Shown here: positions 32,215 to 41,709 of the stretch, one piece after another
Numbering within the stretch: the first letter of the stretch is position 1
Layout: the number at the start of each line of letters is the position of its first letter
Assembly: GCA_035998495.1 (NCBI GenBank)
Contig: DASYHP010000036.1
Span: forward strand, 1-64,000
Origin: Mesorhizobium_B sp035998495
Lineage (GTDB): Bacteria > Pseudomonadota > Alphaproteobacteria > Rhizobiales > Rhizobiaceae
Direction: 5' to 3'
Length of the DNA: 64,000 nucleotides
Made by a program: the position numbers and the translations under genes
Notes under the pieces: generated by a model
The model's database searches: none
What the model was told of the DNA's origin: nothing
What the model saw: the letters and a program-made list of their open reading frames with translations, nothing else

Positions 32215-33155
32215 TGGCCCGGCGCGGAAAGAAGAAGGGCCGGCCGATTTCGGGCTGGCTCGTCCTCGACAAGCCGAAAGGGCTCGGCTCCACCGAGGCC
32301 GTGTCCAAGGTCAAATGGCTGTTCGGGGCGGAAAAGGCGGGGCATGCCGGCACGCTCGATCCGCTCGCCTCCGGCATGCTTCCCATCGCGCTTGGCGAGG
32401 CCACTAAGACCGTCCCTTACGTGATGGATGGCGCGAAGACCTACCGCTTCACGGTTTCCTGGGGCGAGGAGCGCGCGACCGACGACCTCGAAGGCGCGGT
32501 CACTGCCCGCTCCGATACCCGCCCCACGCCCGAACAGGTGCGCGCGCTCCTGCCCCGCTTCACCGGCCTCATCATGCAGGTGCCGCCGCAGTTCTCGGCG
32601 GTGAAGATCGCGGGCGAGCGCGCCTATGACATCGCGCGCGGCGGGGACGCCGTGGAGATTGCCCCGCGCGAGGTGGAGATCGCCTCCTTTAATCTCGTCG
32701 AAACCATGCCGGATTCCTCCAGCGTCTTCGTGGTGGAATGCGGCAAGGGAACCTATGTCCGCTCCTTCGCGCGCGATCTCGGCCGCCTGCTCGGCTGCTA
32801 CGGGCATGTTGCCGAATTGCGCCGCGAGGAGGTGAGCCCCTTCGTGGCCGAGGACCTCGTGACGCTCCCTGAACTCGAGGAAGCGGCCCGGGCCACGGAC
32901 GAGAACGGCGAGCGCGCCTTCGCCGGTCTGGACGACTTCCTGCTCGACCCGGCCGCCGCCCTCGAAGACCTGCCCGAAATCCCCGTCAACGAGGACGCCG
33001 CCCGCCGCATTCGCTTGGGCAACGGGGTGATCCTGCGCGGCCGCGACGCGCCGCTCGAAACCGACGAGGCCTGCGCGACGTGCCAGGGCCGGCTGGTGGC
33101 CATCGGCGCGGTGGAGGCCGGCATGTTCAAGCCCAAGCGCGTGTTCGGCGCTTGA
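32214..33155 (+). CDS. truB: tRNA pseudouridine-55 synthase
   Basis: A 313-residue enzyme that converts U55 of tRNA to pseudouridine. The catalytic motif GHAGTLDPLASGML places the nucleophile at Asp49. Further blocks are KTYRFTVSWGEERATDDLEG and GTYVRSFARDLGRLLG. ATG 32214 overlaps the rbfA stop, and a basic head (ARRGKKKGRP) precedes the catalytic domain. Gene order rbfA-truB-rpsO-pnp matches the conserved cluster. Confidence 0.95.
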   Translation: MARRGKKKGRPISGWLVLDKPKGLGSTEAVSKVKWLFGAEKAGHAGTLDPLASGMLPIALGEATKTVPYVMDGAKTYRFTVSWGEERATDDLEGAVTARSDTRPTPEQVRALLPRFTGLIMQVPPQFSAVKIAGERAYDIARGGDAVEIAPREVEIASFNLVETMPDSSSVFVVECGKGTYVRSFARDLGRLLGCYGHVAELRREEVSPFVAEDLVTLPELEEAARATDENGERAFAGLDDFLLDPAAALEDLPEIPVNEDAARRIRLGNGVILRGRDAPLETDEACATCQGRLVAIGAVEAGMFKPKRVFGA

Positions 33156-33337
33156 CGAGGCCCTGAATGGAGCCGATTTCGCCGCGGCGGCGGCACTGGC
33201 GTTCCCGTTGAGAATGAATTATATGCGCGCCAGCGCGCTGCCTTGGCCCGAGAGCTCGGCCCGCGCTTTGCCGGCCCCCGCTGGACGACATCCCGGCCTG
33301 GGCGTCTCTCTCCTCTATTTGAAAGGACTTTTGCCCG

Positions 33338-33607
33338 ATGTCGATCACTGCCGAACGCAAGCAGGAACTCCTGCAGGAATACGCCACCCAGACGGGCGAC
33401 ACCGGCTCGCCGGAGGTCCAGGTCGCGATCCTGTCGGAGCGCATCAAGAACCTGACCGAGCATTTCAAGGATCACAAGAAAGACAACCATTCCCGCCGCG
33501 GGCTGTTGAAGCTCGTGTCGCAGCGCCGCCGCCTGCTCGACTATCTCAAGGGCAAGGAAGAGGCGCGCTACCAGTCGCTCATCGAACGCCTCGGCCTGCG
33601 TCGTTGA
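33338..33607 (+). CDS. rpsO: 30S ribosomal protein S15
   Basis: An 89-residue ribosomal protein, exactly the usual length, with the S15 signature LTEHFKDHKKDNHSRRGLL and the C-terminal RRRLLDYLKGKE. A 182-base gap from truB suggests a separate promoter. A GC-rich hairpin follows 14 bases after the stop. S15 binds the central domain of 16S rRNA and in E. coli represses its own translation; no matching leader fold could be assigned here. Confidence 0.96.
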   Translation: MSITAERKQELLQEYATQTGDTGSPEVQVAILSERIKNLTEHFKDHKKDNHSRRGLLKLVSQRRRLLDYLKGKEEARYQSLIERLGLRR

Positions 33608-33911
33608 CGTTCTGAACGCCGCCGGCGGCGTCCGGCAAAGAACGCCGCCGGCTTCCATCGGAGCATGGGCCAAACTGGCCGCAAGGCTCCGGAAGGTTCT
33701 TCCGCCTTCAGGCGCGACCTGAAAGCCCAAGGACCGCCTCATGGGTATGTCATGGGGCAGGATTGCAGGATGCCCGTGGCCGCATCGCGGCCGCTTCCTC
33801 CGACGGACCTCCCGCTGTCTTGCCCGTGGCTCGCCCGAACGTAGCCCCGGAAGGCTTCGCCTCACGCAACCGCTCGCGCGAAAACGCCTTCCCCTATCCT
33901 AAGGACAAGAC
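33608..33911 (+). other. rpsO-pnp intergenic leader with long hairpin
   Basis: This 304-base gap has no convincing ORF. GCCGGCGGCGT (33621-33631) pairs with ACGCCGCCGGC (33642-33652) around a 10-base loop, close to the rpsO stop. The rest is GC-rich sequence leading to pnp, with AAGGACAAG before the ATG. In E. coli the equivalent gap carries an RNase III hairpin used in pnp autoregulation, which makes the structure worth noting. No promoter motif was clear. Confidence 0.5.
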
Positions 33912-36059
33912 ATGTTTTCCCAACACCGAGTCGTGATCGAATGGGGCGGGCGTCCGCTCATCCTCGAAACCGGCAAGATCGCCCGCCAGGCGGACGCCGC
34001 CGTGCTCGCCACCTATGGCGAAACCGTCGTGCTCGCCACCGTCGTGTCTTCGCAATCGCCCAAGCCCGGCATCGACTTCTTCCCGCTGACCGTCAACTAC
34101 CAGGAAAAGACCTTTGCGGCGGGCAAGATCCCCGGCGGCTATTTCAAGCGCGAAGGCCGCCCCTCCGAGAAGGAGACGCTGGTCTCCCGCCTGATCGACC
34201 GCCCCATCCGGCCGCTCTTCGCCGAGGGCTATCGCAACGACACGCAGGTGATCGTCACCGTGCTCCAGCACGACCTGGAGAACGACCCGGACATCGTGGC
34301 GATGGTCGCGACTTCGGCCGCTCTCACGCTTTCCGGCATCCCCTTCATGGGCCCGATCGGGGCCGCGCGCGTGGGCTATGTCAACGGCCAGTATCTCCTC
34401 AACCCGCATATCGACGAGATGCCCGAGTCCAAGCTCGACCTCGTGGTGGCCGGCACCGCCGACGCCGTGCTGATGGTGGAATCCGAGGCCAAGGAACTGC
34501 CCGAGGACGTGATGCTCGGCGCCGTCATGTTCGGTCACAAGGGATTCCAGCCCGTGATCGACGCGGTTATCCGCCTGGCCGAAGTGGCGGCGAAGGAGCC
34601 GCGCGGTCACCAGCCGATCGATCTGTCCGAGCTGGAGAAGACCATGCTCGGCCTCATCGAGGACGAACTGCGCGCGGCCTACAAGAACACGCACAAGCAG
34701 ACCCGCTATGCGGCCGTGGACGCCGCCAAGGCGAAGGTCAAGGCCGCGCTCCTGCCGGAAGGCGCGGAGCAGACGCCCTGGACGGCCGAGCAGGTCGGCG
34801 CCGTGTTCAAGGAGCTCCAGGCCAAGATCGTGCGCTGGAACATCCTCGACACCGGCTCGCGCATCGACGGACGCGATCTCAAGACCGTGCGCCAGATCCA
34901 GTCGGAAGTCGGCGTGCTGCCGCGCACCCACGGTTCGGCGCTGTTCACCCGCGGCGAGACGCAAGCGCTGGTGGTGGCGACGCTGGGCACCGGCGAGGAC
35001 GAGCAGTTCGTGGACGCGCTCACCGGCACCTACAAGGAGACCTTCCTGCTGCACTACAACTTCCCGCCCTATTCCGTGGGCGAGACGGGGCGCATGGGCT
35101 CGCCCGGCCGCCGCGAGATCGGCCATGGCAAGCTCGCTTGGCGGGCGCTTCGTCCCGTGCTGCCGGCCGCGGACCAGTTCCCCTACACGCTGCGCGTGGT
35201 CTCGGAGATCACCGAGTCCAACGGCTCATCCTCCATGGCGACCGTCTGCGGCACGTCGCTCGCGCTGATGGATGCCGGCGTGCCGCTCCAGCGGCCGGTG
35301 GCGGGCATCGCCATGGGGCTCATCAAGGAGGATGAGCGCTTCGCGGTGCTTTCGGACATCCTGGGCGACGAGGACCATCTCGGCGACATGGACTTCAAGG
35401 TCGCGGGCAGCGAGACCGGCATCACTTCGCTGCAGATGGACATCAAGATCTCCGGCATCACCGAGGAGATCATGCGGATCGCGCTCGACCAGGCGAAGGA
35501 CGGCCGCATCCACATCCTCGGCGAGATGGCCAGGGCGCTCACCACGGCGCGCTCCGAGCTCGGCGAGTTCGCGCCGCGCATCGAGGTGATGAACATCCCC
35601 ACCGACAAGATCCGCGACGTGATCGGCTCGGGCGGCAAGGTGATCCGCGAGATCGTGGAGAAGACCGGCGCCAAGATCAACATCGAGGACGACGGCACGG
35701 TGAAGATTGCCTCCTCCAACGCCAAGGAGATCGAAGCCGCGAAGAAGTGGATCCACACCATCGTGGCCGAGCCGGAAGTCGGCGAGATCTACGAAGGCAC
35801 GGTCGTGAAGACCGCCGATTTCGGCGCCTTCGTGAACTTCTTCGGGCCGAAGGACGGTCTGGTCCACATCTCCCAGCTCGCCAGCGAGCGGGTCAACAAG
35901 ACCACGGATGTGGTCAAGGAAGGCCAGAAGGTGTGGGTCAAGCTGATGGGCTTTGACGAGCGCGGCAAGGTGCGGCTCTCGATGAAGGTGGTGGATCAGG
36001 CCACCGGCAAGGAAGTCGCCAGGGAGAAGCGTCAGGAAGAGGCTGAGGACGCCGCCTGA
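33912..36059 (+). CDS. pnp: polynucleotide phosphorylase
   Basis: A 715-residue 3'-5' phosphorolytic exoribonuclease. Two RNase PH domains (residues 1-210 and about 310-540) flank an alpha-helical domain, followed by a KH domain (IRDVIGSGGKVIREIVE near 568) and an S1 domain (GTVVKTADFGAFVNFFG near 629). Active-site segment ATVCGTSLALMDAGVPL is intact. It is part of the RNA degradosome in many bacteria. A terminator-like hairpin follows at 36083-36108. Confidence 0.96.
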   Translation: MFSQHRVVIEWGGRPLILETGKIARQADAAVLATYGETVVLATVVSSQSPKPGIDFFPLTVNYQEKTFAAGKIPGGYFKREGRPSEKETLVSRLIDRPIRPLFAEGYRNDTQVIVTVLQHDLENDPDIVAMVATSAALTLSGIPFMGPIGAARVGYVNGQYLLNPHIDEMPESKLDLVVAGTADAVLMVESEAKELPEDVMLGAVMFGHKGFQPVIDAVIRLAEVAAKEPRGHQPIDLSELEKTMLGLIEDELRAAYKNTHKQTRYAAVDAAKAKVKAALLPEGAEQTPWTAEQVGAVFKELQAKIVRWNILDTGSRIDGRDLKTVRQIQSEVGVLPRTHGSALFTRGETQALVVATLGTGEDEQFVDALTGTYKETFLLHYNFPPYSVGETGRMGSPGRREIGHGKLAWRALRPVLPAADQFPYTLRVVSEITESNGSSSMATVCGTSLALMDAGVPLQRPVAGIAMGLIKEDERFAVLSDILGDEDHLGDMDFKVAGSETGITSLQMDIKISGITEEIMRIALDQAKDGRIHILGEMARALTTARSELGEFAPRIEVMNIPTDKIRDVIGSGGKVIREIVEKTGAKINIEDDGTVKIASSNAKEIEAAKKWIHTIVAEPEVGEIYEGTVVKTADFGAFVNFFGPKDGLVHISQLASERVNKTTDVVKEGQKVWVKLMGFDERGKVRLSMKVVDQATGKEVAREKRQEEAEDAA

Positions 36060-36082
36060 CGGTCCCCTTCGATCCAGCATGG

Positions 36083-36115
36083 ACGGGCGCGGCGAAAGCT
36101 GCGCCCGTTTCCGTT
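36083..36115 (+). terminator. rho-independent-type terminator of pnp
   Basis: ACGGGCGC (36083-36090) and GCGCCCGT (36101-36108) form an eight-base stem around GGCGAAAGCT, followed by TTCCGTTTC, a weak T-rich tail. It lies 24 bases after the pnp stop. Confidence 0.55.
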
Positions 36116-36144
36116 TCGCGGAGCAGAGTCGCCGCCCACGGCCC

Positions 36145-37158
36145 ATGACTGACACCCCCCACGCCACCCTGTTCTTCCCGTTCGAGATCGGCCAGATCGC
36201 GCCGCCGGACAAGGGAACCCGCGCCTTGTTCCTGGGCGCCGAGCCGGGCTTTCGTCTGCCTGAAGGGTTCGGCGCTGAACTCACGGTGGCGCAAGCGTCC
36301 CGCCCCCATTTCTTGGCGCTCAAGAAGGCCGGCTTCGCCGTCGAGCCCACCGCGACAGGCGACGGCTATGACCTGGCGCTCGTGGCGCTCGGCCGTCATC
36401 GTGGTGAAGGCGAAAATCGCATCGCCGAGGCCTTCGCGCGCCTCCGGCCCGAAGGGGTGCTGGTCGCCGCAGGCGCCAAGAACGAGGGCGCGGACGGTTT
36501 TCGCAGGCGGATGGCGGCGATCCTGCCGCTCGACGGTAGCCTCTCCAAGCATCACGGCGTCGCCTTCTGGCTGCGCCGGCGCGAAATCCTGCCGGAAGAG
36601 CTCTTTCCCCAGCCCCGCTCGCGGGACGGCGAGCTGGCCGAACTCGCCACGGCGCCCGGCATGTTCTCCCGCGACCGCGTCGATCCGGGCTCCCGCCTGC
36701 TCGTGGAAAACCTGCCCCGCGATCTCGGCGGCGCGATCGCCGATTTCGGCGCTGGCTGGGGCTTCTTGTCACTCGAAATGCTGAAGCGGCCTGCCATCAC
36801 AGGCATCGACCTCTACGAAGCCGACTGGGCCTCGCTCGAAGCCGCGCGGGCGAACATCGCTGCGCAAGGCGGGGAGGGGCGCACCCGCTTCTTCTGGCGC
36901 GACCTTTTGTCGGAGCCGGTGGAGCGCGCCTACGACGCCGTCGTGATGAACCCGCCCTTCCACCGCGGCCGCGCCGCCGAGCCTGCCATCGGCGCGGGGT
37001 TCATCCGCGCCGCCGCGCGGGCGCTCAAGCCGCGGGGAAGGCTGTTCCTGGTCGCCAATCGCGGCCTGCCCTACGAGGCCACACTGCAGGAGATGTTCTC
37101 CGAGAGCCGCGAACTGACCCGCGACGCGGCCTACAAAATCCTTGCGGCGCGCAAATAG
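36145..37158 (+). CDS. class I SAM methyltransferase, RsmC-like
   Basis: A 337-residue protein with an N-terminal half like the pseudo-methyltransferase domain of RsmC and a C-terminal catalytic half: SAM motif IADFGAGWGFLSLEML (near residue 200) and the amino-methylating motif VVMNPPFHRG (near 268). The NPPF motif indicates N-methylation of a base, such as 16S rRNA G1207. ATG 36145 is chosen because upstream residues overlap the pnp terminator. Orthologues in rhizobia are annotated only as class I methyltransferases, so the exact site is not certain. Confidence 0.8.
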   Translation: MTDTPHATLFFPFEIGQIAPPDKGTRALFLGAEPGFRLPEGFGAELTVAQASRPHFLALKKAGFAVEPTATGDGYDLALVALGRHRGEGENRIAEAFARLRPEGVLVAAGAKNEGADGFRRRMAAILPLDGSLSKHHGVAFWLRRREILPEELFPQPRSRDGELAELATAPGMFSRDRVDPGSRLLVENLPRDLGGAIADFGAGWGFLSLEMLKRPAITGIDLYEADWASLEAARANIAAQGGEGRTRFFWRDLLSEPVERAYDAVVMNPPFHRGRAAEPAIGAGFIRAAARALKPRGRLFLVANRGLPYEATLQEMFSESRELTRDAAYKILAARK

Positions 37159-37165
37159 GCTGGCC

Positions 37166-38746
37166 TCAATGCAGCGCCGCCTGACGCCGCGGCTCGGCCT
37201 GCGGCCGCACCAATGGCGCAGGCCGGCCGTAAAGAAAGCCCTGCACCGTCTCGCAGCCCGCGGCCCTCAACAGCGTCGCCTGCTCGGGCGTTTCCACGCC
37301 CTCGGCGATGGTGCGCACGCCAAGCGCCCGCGACAGGCCCACGATGGTCGAGACCACCGCGCCCGAACTGGCGTCGGTCTCCAGCCGGCTGACGAAGGAA
37401 CGGTCGATCTTGAGCTTCTTGAAGGGGAAATCGATGAGGGAGCTCAGGTTGGAGTAGCCGGTGCCGAAGTCGTCGACCGCCACCGAGATTCCCATGTCCG
37501 CCAAGCCACGCAGGATTCCGGCGGCGCGGTCGCGGTCCTGCGTCATGGCCGTTTCCGTGACCTCGAGCTCGAGGCGCGAGGACGGCAGCCGGCTGTCGCG
37601 CAGCGCGTCGCGAACGGTGCCCAGGAAATCGCGGATGGAGAACTGCACGGCCGAGATGTTCACCGCGACGACGCAACCCTCGGGCAGGAAATGCGCGTCC
37701 CGGCAGGCTTTCCGCAACACCCATTCGCCGAGCGGCACGACCATGCCAGTCTCTTCGGCCACCGGGATGAACTCGGCCGGCGAGATGGGGCCGCGCTCCG
37801 GGTGGACCCAGCGGATCAGCGCCTCGTAGCCCACGGTCTCGCCCGTGGCGAGGTCGAGCTGGGGCTGGTAGTGAAGCTCAAAATCGCCGCGCTCGAAGGC
37901 GGCCTGGAGCTCGGATTCGATCCATTGGCGCCGGTCCGCCGCCTGGCCCATGGTGGGGCTGAACACCGCCCAGCCGCCCGAGCCCGTGGCGCGCGCGTGC
38001 TGGAGCGCAAGGTTCGACCGGCGCAAGAGCAGCATGGGGTCGGTCCCGTCCTTCGGGCTCGCCACGATGCCGACCGAAAGGTTGACCGCCTGCAGGTGGG
38101 TGGAAAGCTGATAGGGCCGCTTGAGGTCGGCGGTCAGATCCTCGATCACCGCCTCCATGTCGAGCGCCGGCCGGTCCGGCAGGATCGCGGCGAACTCGCC
38201 CGCGCCGATCCGCCCGACCTCCACGCCCTTGGCCCCGAACTTCGCCCTCAAGCGCGTGTTCAGCCGCTCCGCCAGGGCCTTGATCAACTCGTCTCCCGCG
38301 CCGTAGCCGATGCCGTCATTGATCTGCTTGAAGCGGTCGATGTCGATGTCGATGAGAAACACCGGCTTCCCGGAATGGGCGGTGCTCATCACCGCTTCGG
38401 CCAGCCGGCCGATCATGGCCGGGCGGTTGAACAGGCCAGTGAGCTTGTCGAAATGCGTTTCCTTGAAGACGTATTCGGCCGACTCGTCCACGCCCGCGAA
38501 GAAGGCCGATGCGGTGCCAGCGGCGGCGAGCGCGCAAAGAGCCGCGATTACCAGCCCAAGCGTCTGGCCGACCGGACTCGCCAGGCCCTCGCCGAAGAAG
38601 AGGTTCAGGCCCCAATACCCGATCGTGAAGGAGCCGAGGCCGGCGCTGGCGACAGTGAGCCAGCGGAAGGCGCGGCTTCGGCTCTGGAGATGGGGTATGG
38701 TCGGCGGCAAGACACAATGTCTCTCGGGAAGGTCCATGCTTGCCAT
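37166..38746 (-). CDS. membrane GGDEF-EAL protein, likely c-di-GMP phosphodiesterase
   Basis: A 526-residue protein with two N-terminal membrane helices (residues about 28-80), a GGDEF domain and an EAL domain. The GGDEF motif reads RIGAGEF, so cyclase activity is doubtful. The EAL domain keeps YEALIRW, the metal-binding VTETAM and VDDFGTGYSN, KIDRSFV and EGVET, so it should cleave c-di-GMP. Start at ATG 38746 has AAGG upstream; ATG 38737 or TTG 38773 are alternatives. It could influence the tad pili encoded later in the window, but there is no direct link. Confidence 0.85.
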   Translation of the reverse strand: MASMDLPERHCVLPPTIPHLQSRSRAFRWLTVASAGLGSFTIGYWGLNLFFGEGLASPVGQTLGLVIAALCALAAAGTASAFFAGVDESAEYVFKETHFDKLTGLFNRPAMIGRLAEAVMSTAHSGKPVFLIDIDIDRFKQINDGIGYGAGDELIKALAERLNTRLRAKFGAKGVEVGRIGAGEFAAILPDRPALDMEAVIEDLTADLKRPYQLSTHLQAVNLSVGIVASPKDGTDPMLLLRRSNLALQHARATGSGGWAVFSPTMGQAADRRQWIESELQAAFERGDFELHYQPQLDLATGETVGYEALIRWVHPERGPISPAEFIPVAEETGMVVPLGEWVLRKACRDAHFLPEGCVVAVNISAVQFSIRDFLGTVRDALRDSRLPSSRLELEVTETAMTQDRDRAAGILRGLADMGISVAVDDFGTGYSNLSSLIDFPFKKLKIDRSFVSRLETDASSGAVVSTIVGLSRALGVRTIAEGVETPEQATLLRAAGCETVQGFLYGRPAPLVRPQAEPRRQAALH

Positions 38747-38794
38747 GCCGGACCTTGCGGAATCCTTGCGCAAACCAGTGCAAGTCGGATTTGG

Positions 38795-39643
38795 TTAATC
38801 CTTGTCGCCGCCGAACTGCTTGAGGTCGTCGAGCCGGGGCATGGACACGATGTGATAGCCCGAGTCCACATAGTGGATTTCGCCGGTCACGCCCGCCGAC
38901 AGACCGGACAAGAGATACACCGCCGACCCGCCGATGTCCTGGAGGCTCACCGTGCGGCGGAGCGGCGCGTTGCGGCCCTGATAACCGTGCATGAGCCGCG
39001 CATCCGCGATGCCCGCGCCGGCCAGCGTCCGCACGGGGCCGGCGGAAAGGGCGTTGACGCGGATGCCGCGCGGCCCGAAATCACTGGCGAGGTAGCGCAC
39101 GCTCGCCTCGAGGCCCGCCTTGGCGACGCCCATGACGTTGTAGTTGGGCATCACGCGCACCGAGCCGGCATAGGTCAAGGTGAGCATCGCGCCGCCTTCT
39201 CCCATCAGCGCCGCCGCCTCGCGGGCGACTTCGGTGAAGGAGAAGCAGGAGATGACCATGGTGCGCACGAAGTTGTCGCGGCTGGTATCAGCGTAGAGGC
39301 CCTTGAGTTCGTTCTTGTCGGAGAAGCCGATGGCGTGGACCACGAAGTCGAGGCCGCCCCACTCGTCCTTGAGCCGGGCGAAGGCGGACTTGACGGTGGC
39401 GAAGTCTTCCACGTCGCAGGGCAGGAGGAGCGACGCTCCGACCTTCTCCGCCAGGGGCTTGACGCGGCGTCCGAAGGCTTCGCCCTGGTAGGTGAAGGCG
39501 AGTTCCGCGCCCTGCGCGTGAAGGGCCTGGGCGATGCCCCAGGCGATGGAATGGTCGTTGGCCACGCCCATCACGAGGCCGCGCCGGCCCTTCATCAGCG
39601 CGCCGGACGGCATGGTCCCGCTTGAAACGCCTTCCTCAGCCAT
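38795..39643 (-). CDS. fabI: enoyl-[acyl-carrier-protein] reductase (NADH)
   Basis: A 282-residue short-chain dehydrogenase that performs the last reduction of fatty-acid elongation. NAD site GVANDHSIAWGIAQALHA (residues about 24-41) and the catalytic YNVMGVAKAGLEASVRYL (Tyr/Lys) are present, with substrate loop GPVRTLAGAGI. The first 10 residues before the dehydrogenase core include MAEEGVSSG. Its start overlaps the end of fabB by eight bases, so it is the third gene of fabA-fabB-fabI. FabI is the target of triclosan in other bacteria. Confidence 0.94.
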   Translation of the reverse strand: MAEEGVSSGTMPSGALMKGRRGLVMGVANDHSIAWGIAQALHAQGAELAFTYQGEAFGRRVKPLAEKVGASLLLPCDVEDFATVKSAFARLKDEWGGLDFVVHAIGFSDKNELKGLYADTSRDNFVRTMVISCFSFTEVAREAAALMGEGGAMLTLTYAGSVRVMPNYNVMGVAKAGLEASVRYLASDFGPRGIRVNALSAGPVRTLAGAGIADARLMHGYQGRNAPLRRTVSLQDIGGSAVYLLSGLSAGVTGEIHYVDSGYHIVSMPRLDDLKQFGGDKD

Positions 39644-40856
39644 CGAAGCGCCGGAACACGAGCGTGGCGTTGGTGCCGCCGAAGCCGAAGGAGTTGGAGA
39701 GCGCCGTGTCGATGGGGGCATCGTCGATGCGCTTGCGAACAATCGGGACGTCTTCGAACTCGGGGTCGAGGGTCTCGATATGGGCGCTTTCCGCGACAAA
39801 GCGCTCCTTCATCATGAGGATGGAGTAGATCGCCTCCTGCGCGCCCGCGCCGCCCAAGGAGTGGCCGGTCAGCGATTTGGTGGAGCTGATATGCGGCATG
39901 TCCTCGCCGAACACCTCGCGGATCGCGCCGATCTCCTTGGAGTCGCCCACCGGCGTCGAGGTCCCGTGCGTGTTGATGTAGTCGATCCGGCCGTCCACCG
40001 TGGCGATGGCCTGGCGCATGCAGCGCGCCGCGCCCTCGCCCGACGGGGCGACCATGTCGTAGCCGTCCGACGTCGCGCCATAGCCCACGAGTTCGGCGTG
40101 GATGGTCGCGCCGCGCGCCTTGGCGTGCTCGAGCTCCTCAAGAACCAGCACGCCCGCGCCGCCCGCGATCACGAAGCCGTCGCGCTCGGCGTCATAGGCG
40201 CGGCTCGCGACCTCCGGGCGGTTGTTGTATTTGGTGGACATGGCGCCCATGGCGTCGAACAGGTTGGACATGGTCCAGTCGAGGTCCTCGTGCCCCCCGG
40301 CGAACACGATGTCCTGCTTGCCCCACTGGATCAGCTCAGCGGCGTTGCCGATGCAGTGCGCCGAGGTCGAGCAGGCCGAGGAGATCGAGTAGTTCACGCC
40401 GAGGATCTTGAACCAGGTGGCGAGCGTCGCCGACGCCGTGGACGACATGGCCTTAGGTACCGCGAAGGGGCCGACGCGCTTGGGGCTCCCGTTCTTGCGC
40501 GTGATGTCGGCGGCTTCCACGACCGTGCGCGTGGAAGGGCCGCCCGAGCCCATGATGATGCCCGTCCGCTCATTGCTGATGTCGGAGGGTTCGAGCCCCG
40601 CATCGGCGATGGCCTGCTCCATGGCGACATGGTTCCAGGCGCCGCCCTTGGAAAGAAAGCGCATGGCGCGACGATCCACGAGTTCCGTGGGGTCGAGCGT
40701 CGGCGCGCCCCACACCTGGCAGCGAAAGCCGTGTTCGGCGAAGTCGGGCGAGAAGCTGATGCCGGAGCGCGCTTCGCGCAGGGACTGCGTGACGGCGGCG
40801 GCGTCGTTGCCGATCGACGATACGATGCCCAGGCCGGAAACCACGACACGTCTCAT
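39636..40856 (-). CDS. fabB: beta-ketoacyl-ACP synthase I
   Basis: A 406-residue condensing enzyme. The active-site Cys lies in SSACSTSAHCIG, and the two His sites in NTHGTSTPVGD and LTGHSLGGAGAQE. Placement between fabA and fabI shows this is FabB, which elongates unsaturated intermediates made by FabA, rather than FabF. It begins 73 bases after fabA ends and overlaps fabI. The first residues (MRRVVVSGLGIVSS) are typical. Confidence 0.93.
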   Translation of the reverse strand: MRRVVVSGLGIVSSIGNDAAAVTQSLREARSGISFSPDFAEHGFRCQVWGAPTLDPTELVDRRAMRFLSKGGAWNHVAMEQAIADAGLEPSDISNERTGIIMGSGGPSTRTVVEAADITRKNGSPKRVGPFAVPKAMSSTASATLATWFKILGVNYSISSACSTSAHCIGNAAELIQWGKQDIVFAGGHEDLDWTMSNLFDAMGAMSTKYNNRPEVASRAYDAERDGFVIAGGAGVLVLEELEHAKARGATIHAELVGYGATSDGYDMVAPSGEGAARCMRQAIATVDGRIDYINTHGTSTPVGDSKEIGAIREVFGEDMPHISSTKSLTGHSLGGAGAQEAIYSILMMKERFVAESAHIETLDPEFEDVPIVRKRIDDAPIDTALSNSFGFGGTNATLVFRRFDG

Positions 40857-40929
40857 GAAGCGGTCCTTTTCGAGTTGGGCATCGAACGCAAGGAAAGGGC
40901 GAGCGGGGGCTTCGCCGAGCCGCGTGGCG

Positions 40930-41445
40930 TCACGCCTCGGCCTCCTTGAACAGGCCCACGCGCAGATCGGAGGCGCGATAGATGGTTTCGCCGTCGGCTT
41001 TCAGCCAGCCGTCGCCGATCCCGAGCACGAGACGGCCGCGCATCACGCGCTTGAAGTCGACGCCATACTCCACCAGCTTGTTGCTGGGCGTGACCATGCC
41101 CGTGAACTTCACTTCGCCCGTGGAAAGCGCCCGCCCTTTTCCGGGCTCGCCCAGCCAGCCCAGGAAGAAGCCGGCCATCTGCCACAGGGCGTCGAGGCCC
41201 AGGCAGCCCGGCATCACGGGATCGCGGATGAAATGGCAGGGGAAGAACCAGAGGTCGCGGTGGATGTCGAGCTCGGCGCGCACGAAGCCCTTGCCGAACT
41301 CGCCGCCCTCACTGCTGATCTCGGTGATCCGGTCGAACATCAGCATGGGCGGGTAGGGGAGCTGCGCATTGCCCGGCCCGAACAGCTCGCCGCGGGCGCA
41401 GCTAAGCAGGTCTTCGTGGTTGAAGCTCGAACGAGGCTCCGTCAT
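40930..41445 (-). CDS. fabA: 3-hydroxydecanoyl-ACP dehydratase/isomerase
   Basis: A 171-residue enzyme that dehydrates 3-hydroxyacyl-ACP and isomerises the C10 intermediate to cis-3, opening the anaerobic route to unsaturated fatty acids. The catalytic His is in FPCHFIRDPVMPGCLG and the Asp in GLDALWQM, both intact. ATG 41445 gives the family N terminus (MTEPRSSF). It is divergent from irr with 264 bases between, in which neither an obvious promoter nor an ICE box stood out. Confidence 0.94.
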   Translation of the reverse strand: MTEPRSSFNHEDLLSCARGELFGPGNAQLPYPPMLMFDRITEISSEGGEFGKGFVRAELDIHRDLWFFPCHFIRDPVMPGCLGLDALWQMAGFFLGWLGEPGKGRALSTGEVKFTGMVTPSNKLVEYGVDFKRVMRGRLVLGIGDGWLKADGETIYRASDLRVGLFKEAEA

Positions 41446-41709
41446 CGCTGCCCTTTTTGCGCCTTTGCCCGATCCGTTCCAGAACAGGCCCAAGGCCTTG
41501 GTCTCGTCGCCACCATTTCGCCCCGCAAGCGCGCAAAGAGGGGAAACGGCGCGCAAAGCGATTAACGCGGCGGTTTGGCCGGGTCAACGGCGGTATTGAT
41601 CGGCCCGCGGGGCCGGAATATATGGAAAACGGCTGTCCGGACCAGAGGCGGGCATGCCGGCGAAGTGCTGGCCGGCGAACAGTTGGCCGGCCAAGAGCGG
41701 GCGAGGTCG

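Noticed and set aside
37142..39625. An 827-codon plus-strand frame across the GGDEF-EAL gene and fabI.
   Set aside because: It overlaps two real minus-strand genes and has no recognisable domain.
41446..41709. An ICE box or iron-responsive operator between irr and fabA.
   Set aside because: No good match to TTTAGAA-type inverted repeats was seen in this spacer.
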